The notes under the pieces are model-generated. The model saw only the letters and a program-made list of their open reading frames with translations. It was not told where the DNA came from and ran no database searches. Made by a program: the position numbers and the translations under genes. A stretch of 64,000 nt of DNA from Hydractinia symbiolongicarpus (Eukaryota; Cnidaria; Hydrozoa; Anthoathecata; Hydractiniidae). Location: assembly GCF_029227915.1 (NCBI RefSeq), contig NC_079877.1, forward strand, positions 1,054,001 to 1,118,000. Reading direction: 5' to 3'. Position 1 is the first letter of the stretch. Each line of letters opens with the position of its first letter. Shown piece after piece: positions 37,008-51,500 of the stretch.

Positions 37008-40000
37008 TGTATAAAAGAAGTTTAATCGTCGGCAAACGAAAAACCTCGATTTCCCGTAAATCCCGGACTCGGCCCGTATAGTCAAAAGTATACAAAGAAA
37101 GTACCCAGGGAGTAATCTCATTTCCCATACGATTTTAAAAATTATTTTTTCACCACTAAAACGCATGAGACTTGTACTTTTCAGAAATGTTTTCAGTTTT
37201 GATGAGACGCTGAATAAAAGAAGTTTAATCGCCGGCAAAAGAAAACCCGCCATTTCCCCTTAATCCTGGCCACGACCCGTATAGTCAAAAGTATACAAAG
37301 AAAGTACCCAGGAAGTAAACTCATTTCCCGAACGATTTTTTAAATTATTTTTTCACCACTAAAACGCATCAGACATGTAGTTTTCAAAAATGTTTTCATT
37401 TTTGATGAGACGCTGTATAAAAGAAGTTTAATCGTCGGCAAACGAAAAACCTCGATTTCCCGTAAATCCCGGACTCGGCCCGTATAGTCAAAAGTATACA
37501 AAGAAAGTACCCAGGGAGTAATCTCATTTCCCATACGATTTTAAAAATTATTTTTTCACCACTAAAACGCATGAGACTTGTACTTTTCAGAAATGTTTTC
37601 AGTTTTGATGAGACGCTGAATAAAAGAAGTTTAATCGCCGGCAAACGAAAACCCGCGATTTCCCCTAAATCCTGGCCACGACCCGTATAGTCAAAAGTAT
37701 ACAAAGAAAGTACCCAGGGAGTAAACTCATTTCCCGAACGATTTTTTAAATTATTTTGTCACCATTAAAACCCTTGAGACTTGTAGTTTTCAAAAATGTT
37801 TTTATTTTTGATGAGACGCTGAATAAAAGAAGTTTAATCACCGGCAAACCAAAACCCGCGATTTCCCGTAAATCCCGGACTCGACCCGTATAGTCCAAAG
37901 TATACAAAGAAAGTACCCAGGGAGTAAACTCATTTCCCGAAAGATTTTTTAAATTATTTTTTCAGCACTAAAACGCATGAGACTTATGGTTTTCAACAGT
38001 GTTTTCATTTTTGATGAGACGCTGAATAGAAGAAGTTTAATCGCCGGCAAACCAAAACCCGCGATTTCCCGTAAATCCCGGACTCGACCCGTATAGTCCA
38101 AAGTATACAATGAAAGTACCCAGGGAGTAAACTCATTTCCCGAAAGATTTTTTAAATTATTTTTTCACCACTAAAACGCATGAGACATGTAGTTTTTAAA
38201 AATGTTGTCATTTTTGATGAGACGCTAAATAAAGGAAGTTTTCTCGTCGGCAAACGAAAAACCTCGATTTCCCGTAAATCCCGGACTTGGCCCGTATAGT
38301 CAAAAGTATACAAAGAAAGTACCCAGGGAGTAAACTCATTTCCCGAACGATTTTTTAAATTATTTTTTCATCACTAAAACTCAGGAAACTTGTAGTTTTC
38401 AAAAATGTTTTCATTTTTGATGAGACGCTGAATAAAAGAAGTTTAATCGCCGGCAAACGAAAACACGCGATTTCCCGTAAATCCCTGACTCAGCACGTAT
38501 AGTCAAAAGTATACAAAGAAAGTACCCAGAAAGTAAACTCATTTCCCGAACGATTTTTTAAATTATTTTTTACCACTAAAACCCATGAGACTTGTAGTTT
38601 TCAAAAATGTTTTCATTTTTGATGAGACGCTGAATAAAAGAAGTTTAATCGCCGGCAAAAGAAAACCCGCCATTTCCCCTTAATCCTGGCCACGACCCGT
38701 ATAGTCAAAAGTATAAAAAGAAAGTACCCAGGGATTAAACTCATTTCCTGAACGATTTTTTAAATTATTTTTTCATCACTAAAACGCAGGAAACTTGTAG
38801 TTTTCAAAAATGTTTTCATTTTTGATGAGACGCTGTATAAAAGAAGTTTAATCGTCGGCAAACGAAAAACCTCGATTTCCCGTAAATCCCGGACTCGGCC
38901 CGTATAGTCAAAAGTATACAAAGAAAGTACCCAGGGAGTAATCTCATTTCCCATACGATTTTAAAAATTATTTTTTCACCACTAAAACGCATGAGACTTG
39001 TACTTTTCAGAAATGTTTTCAGTTTTGATGAGACGCTGAATAAAAGAAGTTTAATCGCCGGCAAAAGAAAACCCGCCATTTCCCCTTAATCCTGGCCACG
39101 ACCCGTATAGTCAAAAGTATACAAAGAAAGTACCCAGGAAGTAAACTCATTTCCCGAACGATTTTTTAAATTATTTTTTCACCACTAAAACGCATCAGAC
39201 ATGTAGTTTTCAAAAATGTTTTCATTTTTGATGAGACGCTGTATAAAAGAAGTTTAATCGTCGGCAAACGAAAAACCTCGATTTCCCGTAAATCCCGGAC
39301 TCGGCCCGTATAGTCAAAAGTATACAAAGAAAGTACCCAGGGAGTAATCTCATTTCCCATACGATTTTAAAAATTATTTTTTCACCACTAAAACGCATGA
39401 GACTTGTACTTTTCAGAAATGTTTTCAGTTTTGATGAGACGCTGAATAAAAGAAGTTTAATCGCCGGCAAACGAAAACCCGCGATTTCCCCTAAATCCTG
39501 GCCACGACCCGTATAGTCAAAAGTATACAAAGAAAGTACCCAGGGAGTAAACTCATTTCCCGAACGATTTTTTAAATTATTTTGTCACCATTAAAACCCT
39601 TGAGACTTGTAGTTTTCAAAAATGTTTTTATTTTTGATGAGACGCTGAATAAAAGAAGTTTAATCACCGGCAAACCAAAACCCGCGATTTCCCGTAAATC
39701 CCGGACTCGACCCGTATAGTCCAAAGTATACAAAGAAAGTACCCAGGGAGTAAACTCATTTCCCGAAAGATTTTTTAAATTATTTTTTCAGCACTAAAAC
39801 GCATGAGACTTATGGTTTTCAACAGTGTTTTCATTTTTGATGAGACGCTGAATAGAAGAAGTTTAATCGCCGGCAAACCAAAACCCGCGATTTCCCGTAA
39901 ATCCCGGACTCGACCCGTATAGTCCAAAGTATACAATGAAAGTACCCAGGGAGTAAACTCATTTCCCGAAAGATTTTTTAAATTATTTTTTCACCACTAA

Positions 40001-40625
40001 AACGCATGAGACATGTAGTTTTTAAAAATGTTGTCATTTTTGATGAGACGCTAAATAAAGGAAGTTTTCTCGTCGGCAAACGAAAAACCTCGATTTCCCG
40101 TAAATCCCGGACTTGGCCCGTATAGTCAAAAGTATACAAAGAAAGTACCCAGGGAGTAAACTCATTTCCCGAACGATTTTTTAAATTATTTTTTCATCAC
40201 TAAAACTCAGGAAACTTGTAGTTTTCAAAAATGTTTTCATTTTTGATGAGACGCTGAATAAAAGAAGTTTAATCGCCGGCAAACGAAAACACGCGATTTC
40301 CCGTAAATCCCTGACTCAGCACGTATAGTCAAAAGTATACAAAGAAAGTACCCAGAAAGTAAACTCATTTCCCGAACGATTTTTTAAATTATTTTTTACC
40401 ACTAAAACCCATGAGACTTGTAGTTTTCAAAAATGTTTTCATTTTTGATGAGACGCTGAATAAAAGAAGTTTAATCGCCGGCAAAAGAAAACCCGCCATT
40501 TCCCCTAAATCCTGGCCACGACCCGTATAGTCAAAAGTATAAAAAGAAAGTACCCAGGGATTAAACTCATTTCCTGAACGATTTTTTAAATTATTTTTTC
40601 ATCACTAAAACGCAGGAAACTTGTA
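36775..40625. repeat. 9-monomer higher-order repeat, 1,826 bp, two copies
   Basis: Copy one is about 36,775-38,600 and copy two about 38,601-40,426, with similarity running on to about 40,625. The matching includes the rare pieces GGCAAAAGAAAACCCGCC, TACTTTTCAG with TTTTCAGTTTTG, CACCATTAAAACCCTTG, GACTTATGG, CTGAATAGAAG and ACAATGAAAG. The unit is one base short of 9 x 203 because one monomer reads TTATTTTTTACC (about 38,562 and 40,388). Near 40,504, CCCTAAATCC replaces CCCTTAATCC. Confidence 0.9.
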
Positions 40626-42069
40626 GTTTTCAAAAAATGTTTTCATTTTTGATGAGACTCTGAATAAAAGAAGTTTAATCGTTGGTAAACGAAAACACGC
40701 GATTTCCCGTAAATCCCTGACTCAGCACGTATAGTCAAAAGTATACAAAGAAAGTACCCAGGAAGTAAACTCATTTCCCGAACGATTTTTTAAATTATTT
40801 TTTCACCACTAAAACGCATCAGACATGTAGTTTTCAAAAATGTTTTCATTTTTGATGAGACGCTGTATAAAAGAAGTTTAATCGTCGGCAAATGAAAAAC
40901 CTCGATTTCCCGTAAATCCCGGACTCGGCCCGTATAGTCAAAAGTATACAAAGAAAGTACCCAGGGAGTAATCTCATTTCCCATACGATTTTAACAATTA
41001 TTTTTTCACCACTAAAACGCATGAGACTTGTACTTTTCAGAAATGTTTTCAGTTTTGATGAGACGCTGAATAAAAGAAGTTTAATCGCCGGCAAACGAAA
41101 ACCCGCGATTTCCCCTAAATCCTGGCCACGACCCGTATAGTCAAAAGTATACAAAGAAAGTACCCAGGGAGTAAACTCATTTCCCGAACGATTTTTTAAG
41201 TTATTTTGTCACCATTAAAACCCTTGAGACTTGTAGTTTTCAAAAATGTTTTTATTTTTGATGAGACGCTGAATAAAAGAAGTTTAATCACCGGCAAACC
41301 AAAACCCGCGATTTCCCGTAAATCCCGGACTCGACCCGTATAGTCCAAAGTATACAAAGAAAGTACCCAGGGAGTAAACTCATTTCCCGAAAGATTTTTT
41401 AAATTATTTTTTCAGCACTAAAACGCATGAGACTTATGGTTTTCAACAGTGTTTTCATTTTTGATGAGACGCTGAATAAAAGAAGTTTAAGCGCCGGCAA
41501 ACCAAAACCCGCGATTTCCCGTAAATCCCGGACTCGACCCGTATAGTCCAAAGTATACAAAGAAAGTACCCAGGGAGTAAACTCATTTCCCGAAAGATTT
41601 TTTAAATTATTTTTTCACCACTAAAAAGCATGAGACATGTAGTTTTCAAAAATGTTTTCATTTTTGATGAGACGCTGTATAAAAGAAGTTTAATCGTCGG
41701 CAAACGAAAAACCTCGATTTCCCGTAAATACCGGACTCGGCCCGTATAGTCAAAAGTATACAAAGAAAGTACACAGGAAGTAAACTCATTTCCCGAACGA
41801 TTTTTTAAATTATTTTTTTACCACTAAAACCCATGAGACTTGTAGTTTTCAAAAATGTTTTCATTTTTGATGAGACGGTGAATAAAAGAAGTTTAATCGC
41901 CGGCAAACGAAAACCCGCCATTTCCCCTAAATCCTGGCCACGACCCGTATAGTCAAAAGTATAAAAAGAAAGTACCCAGGGATTAAACTCATTTCCTGAA
42001 CGATTTTTTAAATTATTTTTTCATCACTAAAACGCAGGAAACTTGTAGTTTTCAAAAATGTTTTCATTT
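40626..42069. repeat. 7-monomer unit, 1,421 bp offset to the next block
   Basis: About 40,660-41,495 matches 42,081-42,916 at 1,421 bp (7 monomers): ATCGTTGGTAAACG, then CATCAGACATG, TACTTTTCAG, CCTTGAGAC and GACTTATGG monomers in the same order. The last two monomers before 42,070 differ from the following block. One monomer carries a private AAAAAAGC-type change (CACTAAAAAGCATG) near 41,622. Confidence 0.78.
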
Positions 42070-45000
42070 TTGATGAGACGCTGAATAAAAGAAGTTTAAT
42101 CGTTGGTAAACGAAAACACGCGATTTCCCGTAAATCCCTGACTCAGCACGTATAGTCAAAAGTATACAAAGAAAGTACCCAGGAAGTAAACTCATTTCCT
42201 GAACGATTTTTTAAATTATTTTTTCACCACTAAAACGCATCAGACATGTAGTTTTCAAAAATGTTTTCATTTTTGATGAGACGCTGTATAAAAGAAGTTT
42301 AATCGTCGGCAAACGAAAAACCTCGATTTCCCGTAAATCCCGGACTCGGCCCGTATAGTCAAAAGTATACAAAGAAAGTACCCAGGGAGTAATGTCATTT
42401 CCCATACGATTTTAAAAATTATTTTTTCACCACTAAAACGCATGAGACTTGTACTTTTCAGAAATGTTTTCAGTTTTGATGAGACGCTGAATAAAAGAAG
42501 TTTAATCGCCGGCAAACGAAAACCCGCGATTTCCCCTAAATCCTGGCCACGACCCGTATAGTAAAAAGTATACAAAGAAAGTACCCAGGGAGTAAACTCA
42601 TTTCCCGAACGATTTTTTAAATTATTTTGTCACCATTAAAACCCTTGAGACTTGTAGTTTTCAAAAATGTTTTTATTTTTGATGAGACGCTGAATAAAAG
42701 AAGTTTAATCACCGGCAAACCAAAACCCGCGATTTCCCGTAAATCCCGGACTCGACCCGTATAGTCCAAAGTATACAAAGAAAGTACCCAGGGAGTAAAC
42801 TCATTTCCCGAAAGATTTTTTAAATTATTTTTTCAGCACTAAAACGCATGAGACTTATGGTTTTCAACAGTGTTTTCATTTTTGATGAGACGCTGAATAA
42901 AAGAAGTTTAATCGCCGGCAAACGAAAACACGCGATTTCCCGTAAATGCCTGACTCAGCACGTATAGTCAAAAGTATACAAAGAAAGTACCCAGGAAGTA
43001 AACTCATTTCCCGAACGATTTTTTAAAATATTTTTTCACCACTAAAACGCATGAGACATGTAGTTTTCAAAAATGTTTTCATTTTTGATGAGACGCTGTA
43101 TAAAAGAAGTTTAATCGTCGGCAAACGAAAAACCTCGATTTCCCGTAAATCCCGGACTCGGCCCGTATAGTCAAAAGTATACAAAGAAAGTACCCAGGGA
43201 GTAAATTCATTTCCCGAACGATTTTTAAAATTATTTTTTCACCACTAAAACGCATGAGACTTGTAGTTTTCAGAAATGTTTTCATTTTTGATGAGACGCT
43301 GAATAAAAGAAGTTTAATCGCCGGCAAACGAAAACCCGCGATTTCCCCTAAATCCTGGCCACGACCCGTATAGTCAAAAGTATACAAAGAAAGTACCCAG
43401 GGAGTAAACTCATTTCCCGAACGATTTTTTAAATTATTGTTTCACCATTGAAACCCTTGAGACATGTAGTTTTCAAAAATGTTTTTATTTTTGATGAGAC
43501 GCTGAATAAAAGAAGTTTAATCACCGCCAAACCAAAACCCGCGATTTCCCGTAAATTCCGGACTCGACCCGTATAGTCCAAAGTATACAAAGAAAGTACC
43601 CAGGGAGTAAACTCATTTCCCGAAAGATTTTTTAAATTATTTTTTCAGCACTAAAACGCATGAGACTTGTGGTTTTCAACAGTGTTTTCATTTTTGATGA
43701 GACGCTAAATAAAGGAAGTTTAATCGCCGGCAAACGAAAACCCGCGATTTCCCGTAAATCCCGAACACGACCCGTATGGTCAAAAGTATACAAAGAAAGT
43801 ACCCAGGGAGTAAACTCATTTCCCGAACGATTTCTTAAATTATTATTTCATCACTAAAACGCAGGAGACTTGTAGTTTTCAAAAATGTTTTTATTTTTGA
43901 TGAGACGCTGAATAAAAGAAGTTTAATCGTTGGTAAACGAAAACACGCGATTTCCCGTAAATCCCTGACTCAGCACGTATAGTCAAAAGTATACAAAGAA
44001 AGTACCCCGGAAGTAAACTCATTTCCCGAACGATTTTTTAAATTATTTTTTCACCACTGAAACGCATCAGACATGTAGTTTTCAAAAATGTTTTCATTTT
44101 TGATGAGACGCTGTATAAAAGAAGTTTAATCGTCGGCAAACGAAAAACCTCGATTTCCCGTAAATCCCGGACTCGGCCCGTATAGTCAAAAGTATACAAA
44201 GAAAGTACCCAGGGAGTAATCTCATTTCCCATACGATTTTAAAAATTATTTTTTCACCACTAAAACGCATGAGACTTGTACTTTTCAGAAATGTTTTCAG
44301 TTTTGATGAGACGCTGAATAAAAGAAGTTTAATCGCCGGCAAACGAAAACCCGCGATTTCCCCTAAATCCTGGCCACGACCCGTATAGTCAAAAGTATAC
44401 AAAGAAAGTACCCAGGGAGTAAACTCATTTCCCGAACGATTTTTTAAATTATTTTGTCACCATTAAAACCCTTGAGACTTGTAGTTTTCAAAAATGTTTT
44501 TATTTTTGATGAGACGCTGAATAAAAGAAGTTTAATCACCGGCAAACCAAAACCCGCGATTTCCCGTAAATCCCGGACTCGACCCGTATAGTCCAAAGTA
44601 TACAAAGAAAGTACCCAGGGAGTAAACTCATTTCCCGAAAGATTTTTTAAATTATTTTTTCAGCACTAAAACGCATGAGACTTATGGTTTTCAACAGTGT
44701 TTTCATTTTTGATGAGACGCTGAATAAAAGAAGTTTAATCGCCGGCAAACGAAAACACGCGATTTCCCGTAAATGCCTGACTCAGCACGTATAGTCAAAA
44801 GTATACAAAGAAAGTACCCAGGAAGTAAACTCATTTCCCGAACGATTTTTTAAATTATTTTTTCACCACTAAAACGCATGAGACATGTAGTTTTCAAAAA
44901 TGTTTTCATTTTTGATGAGACGCTGTATAAAAGAAGTTTAATCGTCGGCAAACGAAAAACCTCGATTTCCCGTAAATCCCGGACTCGGCCCGTATAGTCA

Positions 45001-45747
45001 AAAGTATACAAAGAAAGTACCCAGGGAGTAAATTCATTTCCCGAACGATTTTTAAAATTATTTTTTCACCACTAAAACGCATGAGACTTGTAGTTTTCAG
45101 AAATGTTTTCATTTTTGATGAGACGCTGAATAAAAGAAGTTTAATCGCCGGCAAACGAAAACCCGCGATTTCCCCTAAATCCTGGCCACGACCCGTATAG
45201 TCAAAAGTATACAAAGAAAGTACCCAGGGAGTAAACTCATTTCCCGAACGATTTTTTAAATTATTGTTTCACCATTGAAACCCTTGAGACATGTAGTTTT
45301 CAAAAATGTTTTTATTTTTGATGAGACGCTGAATAAAAGAAGTTTAATCACCGCCAAACCAAAACCCGCGATTTCCCGTAAATCCCGGACTCGACCCGTA
45401 TAGTCCAAAGTATACAAAGAAAGTACCCAGGGAGTAAACTCATTTCCCGAAAGATTTTTTAAATTATTTTTTCAGCACTAAAACGCATGAAACTTGTGGT
45501 TTTCAACAGTGTTTTCATTTTTGATGAGACGCTAAATAAAGGAAGTTTAATCACCGGCAAACGAAAACCCGCGATTTCCCGTAAATCCCGAACACGACCC
45601 GTATGGTCAAAAGTATACAAAGAAAGTACCCAGGGAGTAAACTCATTTCCCGCACGATTTTTTAAATTATTGTTTCATCACTAAAACGCAGGAGACTTGT
45701 AGTTTTCAAAAATGTTTTTATTTTTGATGAGACGCTGAATAAAAGAA
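42070..45747. repeat. 9-monomer higher-order repeat, 1,827 bp, two copies
   Basis: Copy one is about 42,070-43,896 and copy two 43,897-45,723, parting at about 45,747. Monomer order is b5, b1, b2, b3, b4/b5 hybrid, b1, b2, b3, b4. The 9-monomer unit is thus itself two rounds of the b1-b2-b3 series. The b4 hybrid carries GACTTATGG plus AAATGCCTGACTCAGC, and the last monomer carries CTAAATAAAGG and GTATGGTC. Differences are few: AAATTCCGG versus AAATCCCGG near 43,555, and a private GTAATGTCATTTCC near 42,395. Confidence 0.88.
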
Positions 45748-47905
45748 GTTTAATCGCCGGCAAACGAAAACACGCAATTTCCCGTAAATCCCTGTCTCGG
45801 CCCGTATAGTCAAAAGTATGCAAAGGAAGTACCCACGAAGTAAACTCATTTCCCGAACGATTTTTTAAATTATTTTTTCACCACTAAAACGCATGAGACA
45901 TGTAGTTTTTAAAAATGTTGTCACTTTTGATGAGACGCTGAATAAAAGAAGTTTTATCGTCGGCAAACAAAAAACCTCGATTTCCCGTAAATCCCGGACT
46001 TGGCCCGTATAGTCAAAAGAATACAAAGAAAGTACCCAGGGAGAAAACTCATTTCCCGAACGATTTTTAAAATTATTTTTTCACCACTAAAACGCATGAG
46101 ACTTGTGGTTTTCAACAGTGTTTTCATTTTTGATGAGACGCTAAATAAAGGAAGTTTAATCGCCGGCAAACGAAAACCCGCGATTTCCCGTAAATCCCGA
46201 ACACGACCCGTATGGTCAAAAGTATACAAAGAAAGTACCCAGGGAGTAAACTCATTTCCCGAACGATTTTTTAAATTATTGTTTCATCACTAAAACGCAG
46301 GAGACTTGTAGTTTTCAAAAATGTTTTCATTTTTGATGAGACGCTGAATAAAAGAAGTTTAATCGCCGGCAAACGAAAACACGCGATTTCCCGTATATCC
46401 CTGTCTCGGCCCGTATAGTCAAAAGTATACAAAGGAAGTACCCAGGAAGTAAACTCATTTCCCGAACGATTTTTTAAATTATTTTTTCACCACTAAAACG
46501 CATGAGACATGTAGTTTTTAAAAATGTTGTCATTTTTGATGAGACGCTGAATAAAAGAAGTTTTATCGTCGGCAAACGAAAAACCTCGATTTCCCGTAAA
46601 TCCCGGACTTGGCCCGTATAGTCAAAAGAATACAAAGAAAGTACCCAGGGAGAAAACTCATTTCCCGAACGATTTTTAAAATTATTTTTTCACCACTAAA
46701 ACGCATGAGACTTGTAGTTTTCAGAAATGTTTTTATTTTTGATGAGACGCTAAATAAAAGAAGTTTAATCGCCGGCAAACGAAAACCCGCGATTTCCCCT
46801 AAATCCTGGCCACGACCCGTATAGTCAAAAGTATACAAAGAAAGTACCCAGGGAGTAAACTCATTTCCCGAACGATTTTTTAAATTATTTTTTCACCTTT
46901 GAAACCCTTGAGACATGTAGTTTTCAAAAATGTTTTTATTTTTGATGAGACGCTGAATAAAAGAAGTTTAATCACCGGCAAACCAAAACCCGCGATTTCC
47001 CGTAAATCCCGGACTCGACCCGTATAGTCCAAAGTATACAAAGAAAGTACCCAGGGAGTAAACTCATTTCCCGAAAGATTTTTTAAATTTTTTTTTCAGC
47101 ACTAAAACGCATGAGACTTGTGGTTTTCAACAGTGTTTTCATTTTTGATGAGACGCTAAATAAAGGAAGTTTAATCGCCGGCAAACGAAAACCCGCGATT
47201 TCCCGTAAATCCCGAACACGACCCGTATGGTCAAAAGTATACAAAGAAAGTACCCAGGGAGTAAACTCATTTCCCGAACGATTTTTTAAATTATTGTTTC
47301 ATCACTAAAACGCAGGAGACTTGTAGTTTTCAAAAATGTTTTCATTTTTGATGAGACGCTGAATAAAAGAAGTTTAATCGCCGGCAAACGAAAACACGCG
47401 ATTTCCCGTAAATCCCTGTCTCAGCCCGTATAGTCAAAAGTATGCAAAGGAAGTACCCACGAAGTAAACTCATTTCCCAAACGATTTTTTGAATTATTTT
47501 TTCACCACTAAAACGCATGAGACATGTAGTTTTTAAAAATGTTGTCATTTTTGATGAGACGCTGAATAAAAGAAGTTTTATCGTCGGCAAACGAAAAACC
47601 TCGATTTCCCGTAAATCCCGGACTTGGCCCGTATAGTCAAAAGAATACAAAGAAAGTACCCAGGGAGAAAACTCATTTCCGGAACGATTTTTAAAATTAT
47701 TTTTTCACCACTAAAACGCACGAGACTTGTAGTTTTCAGAAATGTTTTTATTTTTGATGAGACGCTAAATAAAAGAAGTTTAATCGCCGGCGAACGAAAA
47801 CCCGCGATTTCCCCTAAATCCTGGCCACGACCCGTATAGTCAAAAGTATACAAAGAAAGTACCCAGGGAGTAAACTCATTTCCCGAACGATTTTTTAAAT
47901 TATTG
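44240..47905. repeat. 3.67-kb block duplicated 4,263 bp downstream (copy 1)
   Basis: Eighteen monomers here recur at 48,503-52,168, offset 4,263 bp (21 monomers). Every rare variant I compared is shared, including GTATGCAAAGGAAGTACCCACG, TTGTCACTTTTG, CCGCACG, CGGCGAACG, CACCTTTGAAACCC and TTTTTTGAATT. Inside it, about 45,620-46,090 and 46,230-46,700 form a 609-bp (3-monomer) repeat. Identity looks close to complete by eye. Confidence 0.88.
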
Positions 47906-48515
47906 TTTCATCACTAAAACGCAGGAGACTTGTAGTTTTCAAAAATGTTTTCATTTTTGATGAGACGCTGAATAAAAGAAGTTTAATCGCCGGCAAACGA
48001 AAACACGCGATTTCCCGTAAATCCCTGTCTCAGCCCGTATAGTCAAAAGTATGCAAAGGAAGTACCCACGAAGTAAACTCATTTCCCAAACGATTTTTTG
48101 AATTATTTTTTCACCACTAAAACGCATGAGACATGTAGTTTTTAAAAATGTTGTCATTTTTGATGAGACGCTGAATAAAAGAAGTTTTATCGTCGGCAAA
48201 CGAAAAACCTCGATTTCCCGTAAATCCCGGACTTGGCCCGTATAGTCAAAAGAATACAAAGAAAGTACCCAGGGAGAAAACTCATTTCCGGAACGATTTT
48301 TAAAATTATTTTTTCACCACTAAAACGCACGAGACTTGTAGTTTTCAGAAATGTTTTTATTTTTGATGAGACGCTAAATAAAAGAAGTTTAATCGCCGGC
48401 GAACGAAAACCCGCGATTTCCCCTAAATCCTGGCCACGACCCGTATAGTCAAAAGTATACAAAGAAAGTACCCAGGGAGTAAACTCATTTCCCGAACGAT
48501 TTTTTAAATTATTTT
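47231..48515. repeat. 3-monomer tandem duplication, 609 bp
   Basis: The unit with TTTCATCACTAAAACGCAGG, then GTATGCAAAGG, then AGAATACAAAG and CGGCGAACG runs 47,231-47,839 and again 47,840-48,448, with no differences that I noticed. The copy of this region at 51,494-52,168 has the unit only once, so the extra 609 bp arose in the left copy after, or was lost from the right copy since, the 4,263-bp event. Confidence 0.87.
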
Positions 48516-51500
48516 TTCACCACTAAAACGCATGAGACTTGTACTTTTCAGAAATGTTTTCAGTTTTGATGAGACGCTGAATAAAAGAAGTTTAATCGCC
48601 GGCAAACGAAAACCCGCGATTTCCCCTAAATCCTGGCCACGACCCGTATAGTCAAAAGTATACAAAGAAAGTACCCAGGGAGTAAACTCATTTCCCGAAC
48701 GATTTTTTAAATTATTTTGTCACCATTAAAACCCTTGAGACTTGTAGTTTTCAAAAATGTTTTTATTTTTGATGAGACGCTGAATAAAAGAAGTTTAATC
48801 ACCGGCAAACCAAAACCCGCGATTTCCCGTAAATCCCGGACTCGACCCGTATAGTCCAAAGTATACAAAGAAAGTACCCAGGGAGTAAACTCATTTCCCG
48901 AAAGATTTTTTAAATTATTTTTTCAGCACTAAAACGCATGAGACTTATGGTTTTCAACAGTGTTTTCATTTTTGATGAGACGCTGAATAAAAGAAGTTTA
49001 ATCGCCGGCAAACGAAAACACGCGATTTCCCGTAAATGCCTGACTCAGCACGTATAGTCAAAAGTATACAAAGAAAGTACCCAGGAAGTAAACTCATTTC
49101 CCGAACGATTTTTTAAATTATTTTTTCACCACTAAAACGCATGAGACATGTAGTTTTCAAAAATGTTTTCATTTTTGATGAGACGCTGTATAAAAGAAGT
49201 TTAATCGTCGGCAAACGAAAAACCTCGATTTCCCGTAAATCCCGGACTCGGCCCGTATAGTCAAAAGTATACAAAGAAAGTACCCAGGGAGTAAATTCAT
49301 TTCCCGAACGATTTTTAAAATTATTTTTTCACCACTAAAACGCATGAGACTTGTAGTTTTCAGAAATGTTTTCATTTTTGATGAGACGCTGAATAAAAGA
49401 AGTTTAATCGCCGGCAAACGAAAACCCGCGATTTCCCCTAAATCCTGGCCACGACCCGTATAGTCAAAAGTATACAAAGAAAGTACCCAGGGAGTAAACT
49501 CATTTCCCGAACGATTTTTTAAATTATTGTTTCACCATTGAAACCCTTGAGACATGTAGTTTTCAAAAATGTTTTTATTTTTGATGAGACGCTGAATAAA
49601 AGAAGTTTAATCACCGCCAAACCAAAACCCGCGATTTCCCGTAAATCCCGGACTCGACCCGTATAGTCCAAAGTATACAAAGAAAGTACCCAGGGAGTAA
49701 ACTCATTTCCCGAAAGATTTTTTAAATTATTTTTTCAGCACTAAAACGCATGAAACTTGTGGTTTTCAACAGTGTTTTCATTTTTGATGAGACGCTAAAT
49801 AAAGGAAGTTTAATCACCGGCAAACGAAAACCCGCGATTTCCCGTAAATCCCGAACACGACCCGTATGGTCAAAAGTATACAAAGAAAGTACCCAGGGAG
49901 TAAACTCATTTCCCGCACGATTTTTTAAATTATTGTTTCATCACTAAAACGCAGGAGACTTGTAGTTTTCAAAAATGTTTTTATTTTTGATGAGACGCTG
50001 AATAAAAGAAGTTTAATCGCCGGCAAACGAAAACACGCAATTTCCCGTAAATCCCTGTCTCGGCCCGTATAGTCAAAAGTATGCAAAGGAAGTACCCACG
50101 AAGTAAACTCATTTCCCGAACGATTTTTTAAATTATTTTTTCACCACTAAAACGCATGAGACATGTAGTTTTTAAAAATGTTGTCACTTTTGATGAGACG
50201 CTGAATAAAAGAAGTTTTATCGTCGGCAAACAAAAAACCTCGATTTCCCGTAAATCCCGGACTTGGCCCGTATAGTCAAAAGAATACAAAGAAAGTACCC
50301 AGGGAGAAAACTCATTTCCCGAACGATTTTTAAAATTATTTTTTCACCACTAAAACGCATGAGACTTGTGGTTTTCAACAGTGTTTTCATTTTTGATGAG
50401 ACGCTAAATAAAGGAAGTTTAATCGCCGGCAAACGAAAACCCGCGATTTCCCGTAAATCCCGAACACGACCCGTATGGTCAAAAGTATACAAAGAAAGTA
50501 CCCAGGGAGTAAACTCATTTCCCGAACGATTTTTTAAATTATTGTTTCATCACTAAAACGCAGGAGACTTGTAGTTTTCAAAAATGTTTTCATTTTTGAT
50601 GAGACGCTGAATAAAAGAAGTTTAATCGCCGGCAAACGAAAACACGCGATTTCCCGTATATCCCTGTCTCGGCCCGTATAGTCAAAAGTATACAAAGGAA
50701 GTACCCAGGAAGTAAACTCATTTCCCGAACGATTTTTTAAATTATTTTTTCACCACTAAAACGCATGAGACATGTAGTTTTTAAAAATGTTGTCATTTTT
50801 GATGAGACGCTGAATAAAAGAAGTTTTATCGTCGGCAAACGAAAAACCTCGATTTCCCGTAAATCCCGGACTTGGCCCGTATAGTCAAAAGAATACAAAG
50901 AAAGTACCCAGGGAGAAAACTCATTTCCCGAACGATTTTTAAAATTATTTTTTCACCACTAAAACGCATGAGACTTGTAGTTTTCAGAAATGTTTTTATT
51001 TTTGATGAGACGCTAAATAAAAGAAGTTTAATCGCCGGCAAACGAAAACCCGCGATTTCCCCTAAATCCTGGCCACGACCCGTATAGTCAAAAGTATACA
51101 AAGAAAGTACCCAGGGAGTAAACTCATTTCCCGAACGATTTTTTAAATTATTTTTTCACCTTTGAAACCCTTGAGACATGTAGTTTTCAAAAATGTTTTT
51201 ATTTTTGATGAGACGCTGAATAAAAGAAGTTTAATCACCGGCAAACCAAAACCCGCGATTTCCCGTAAATCCCGGACTCGACCCGTATAGTCCAAAGTAT
51301 ACAAAGAAAGTACCCAGGGAGTAAACTCATTTCCCGAAAGATTTTTTAAATTTTTTTTTCAGCACTAAAACGCATGAGACTTGTGGTTTTCAACAGTGTT
51401 TTCATTTTTGATGAGACGCTAAATAAAGGAAGTTTAATCGCCGGCAAACGAAAACCCGCGATTTCCCGTAAATCCCGAACACGACCCGTATGGTCAAAAG

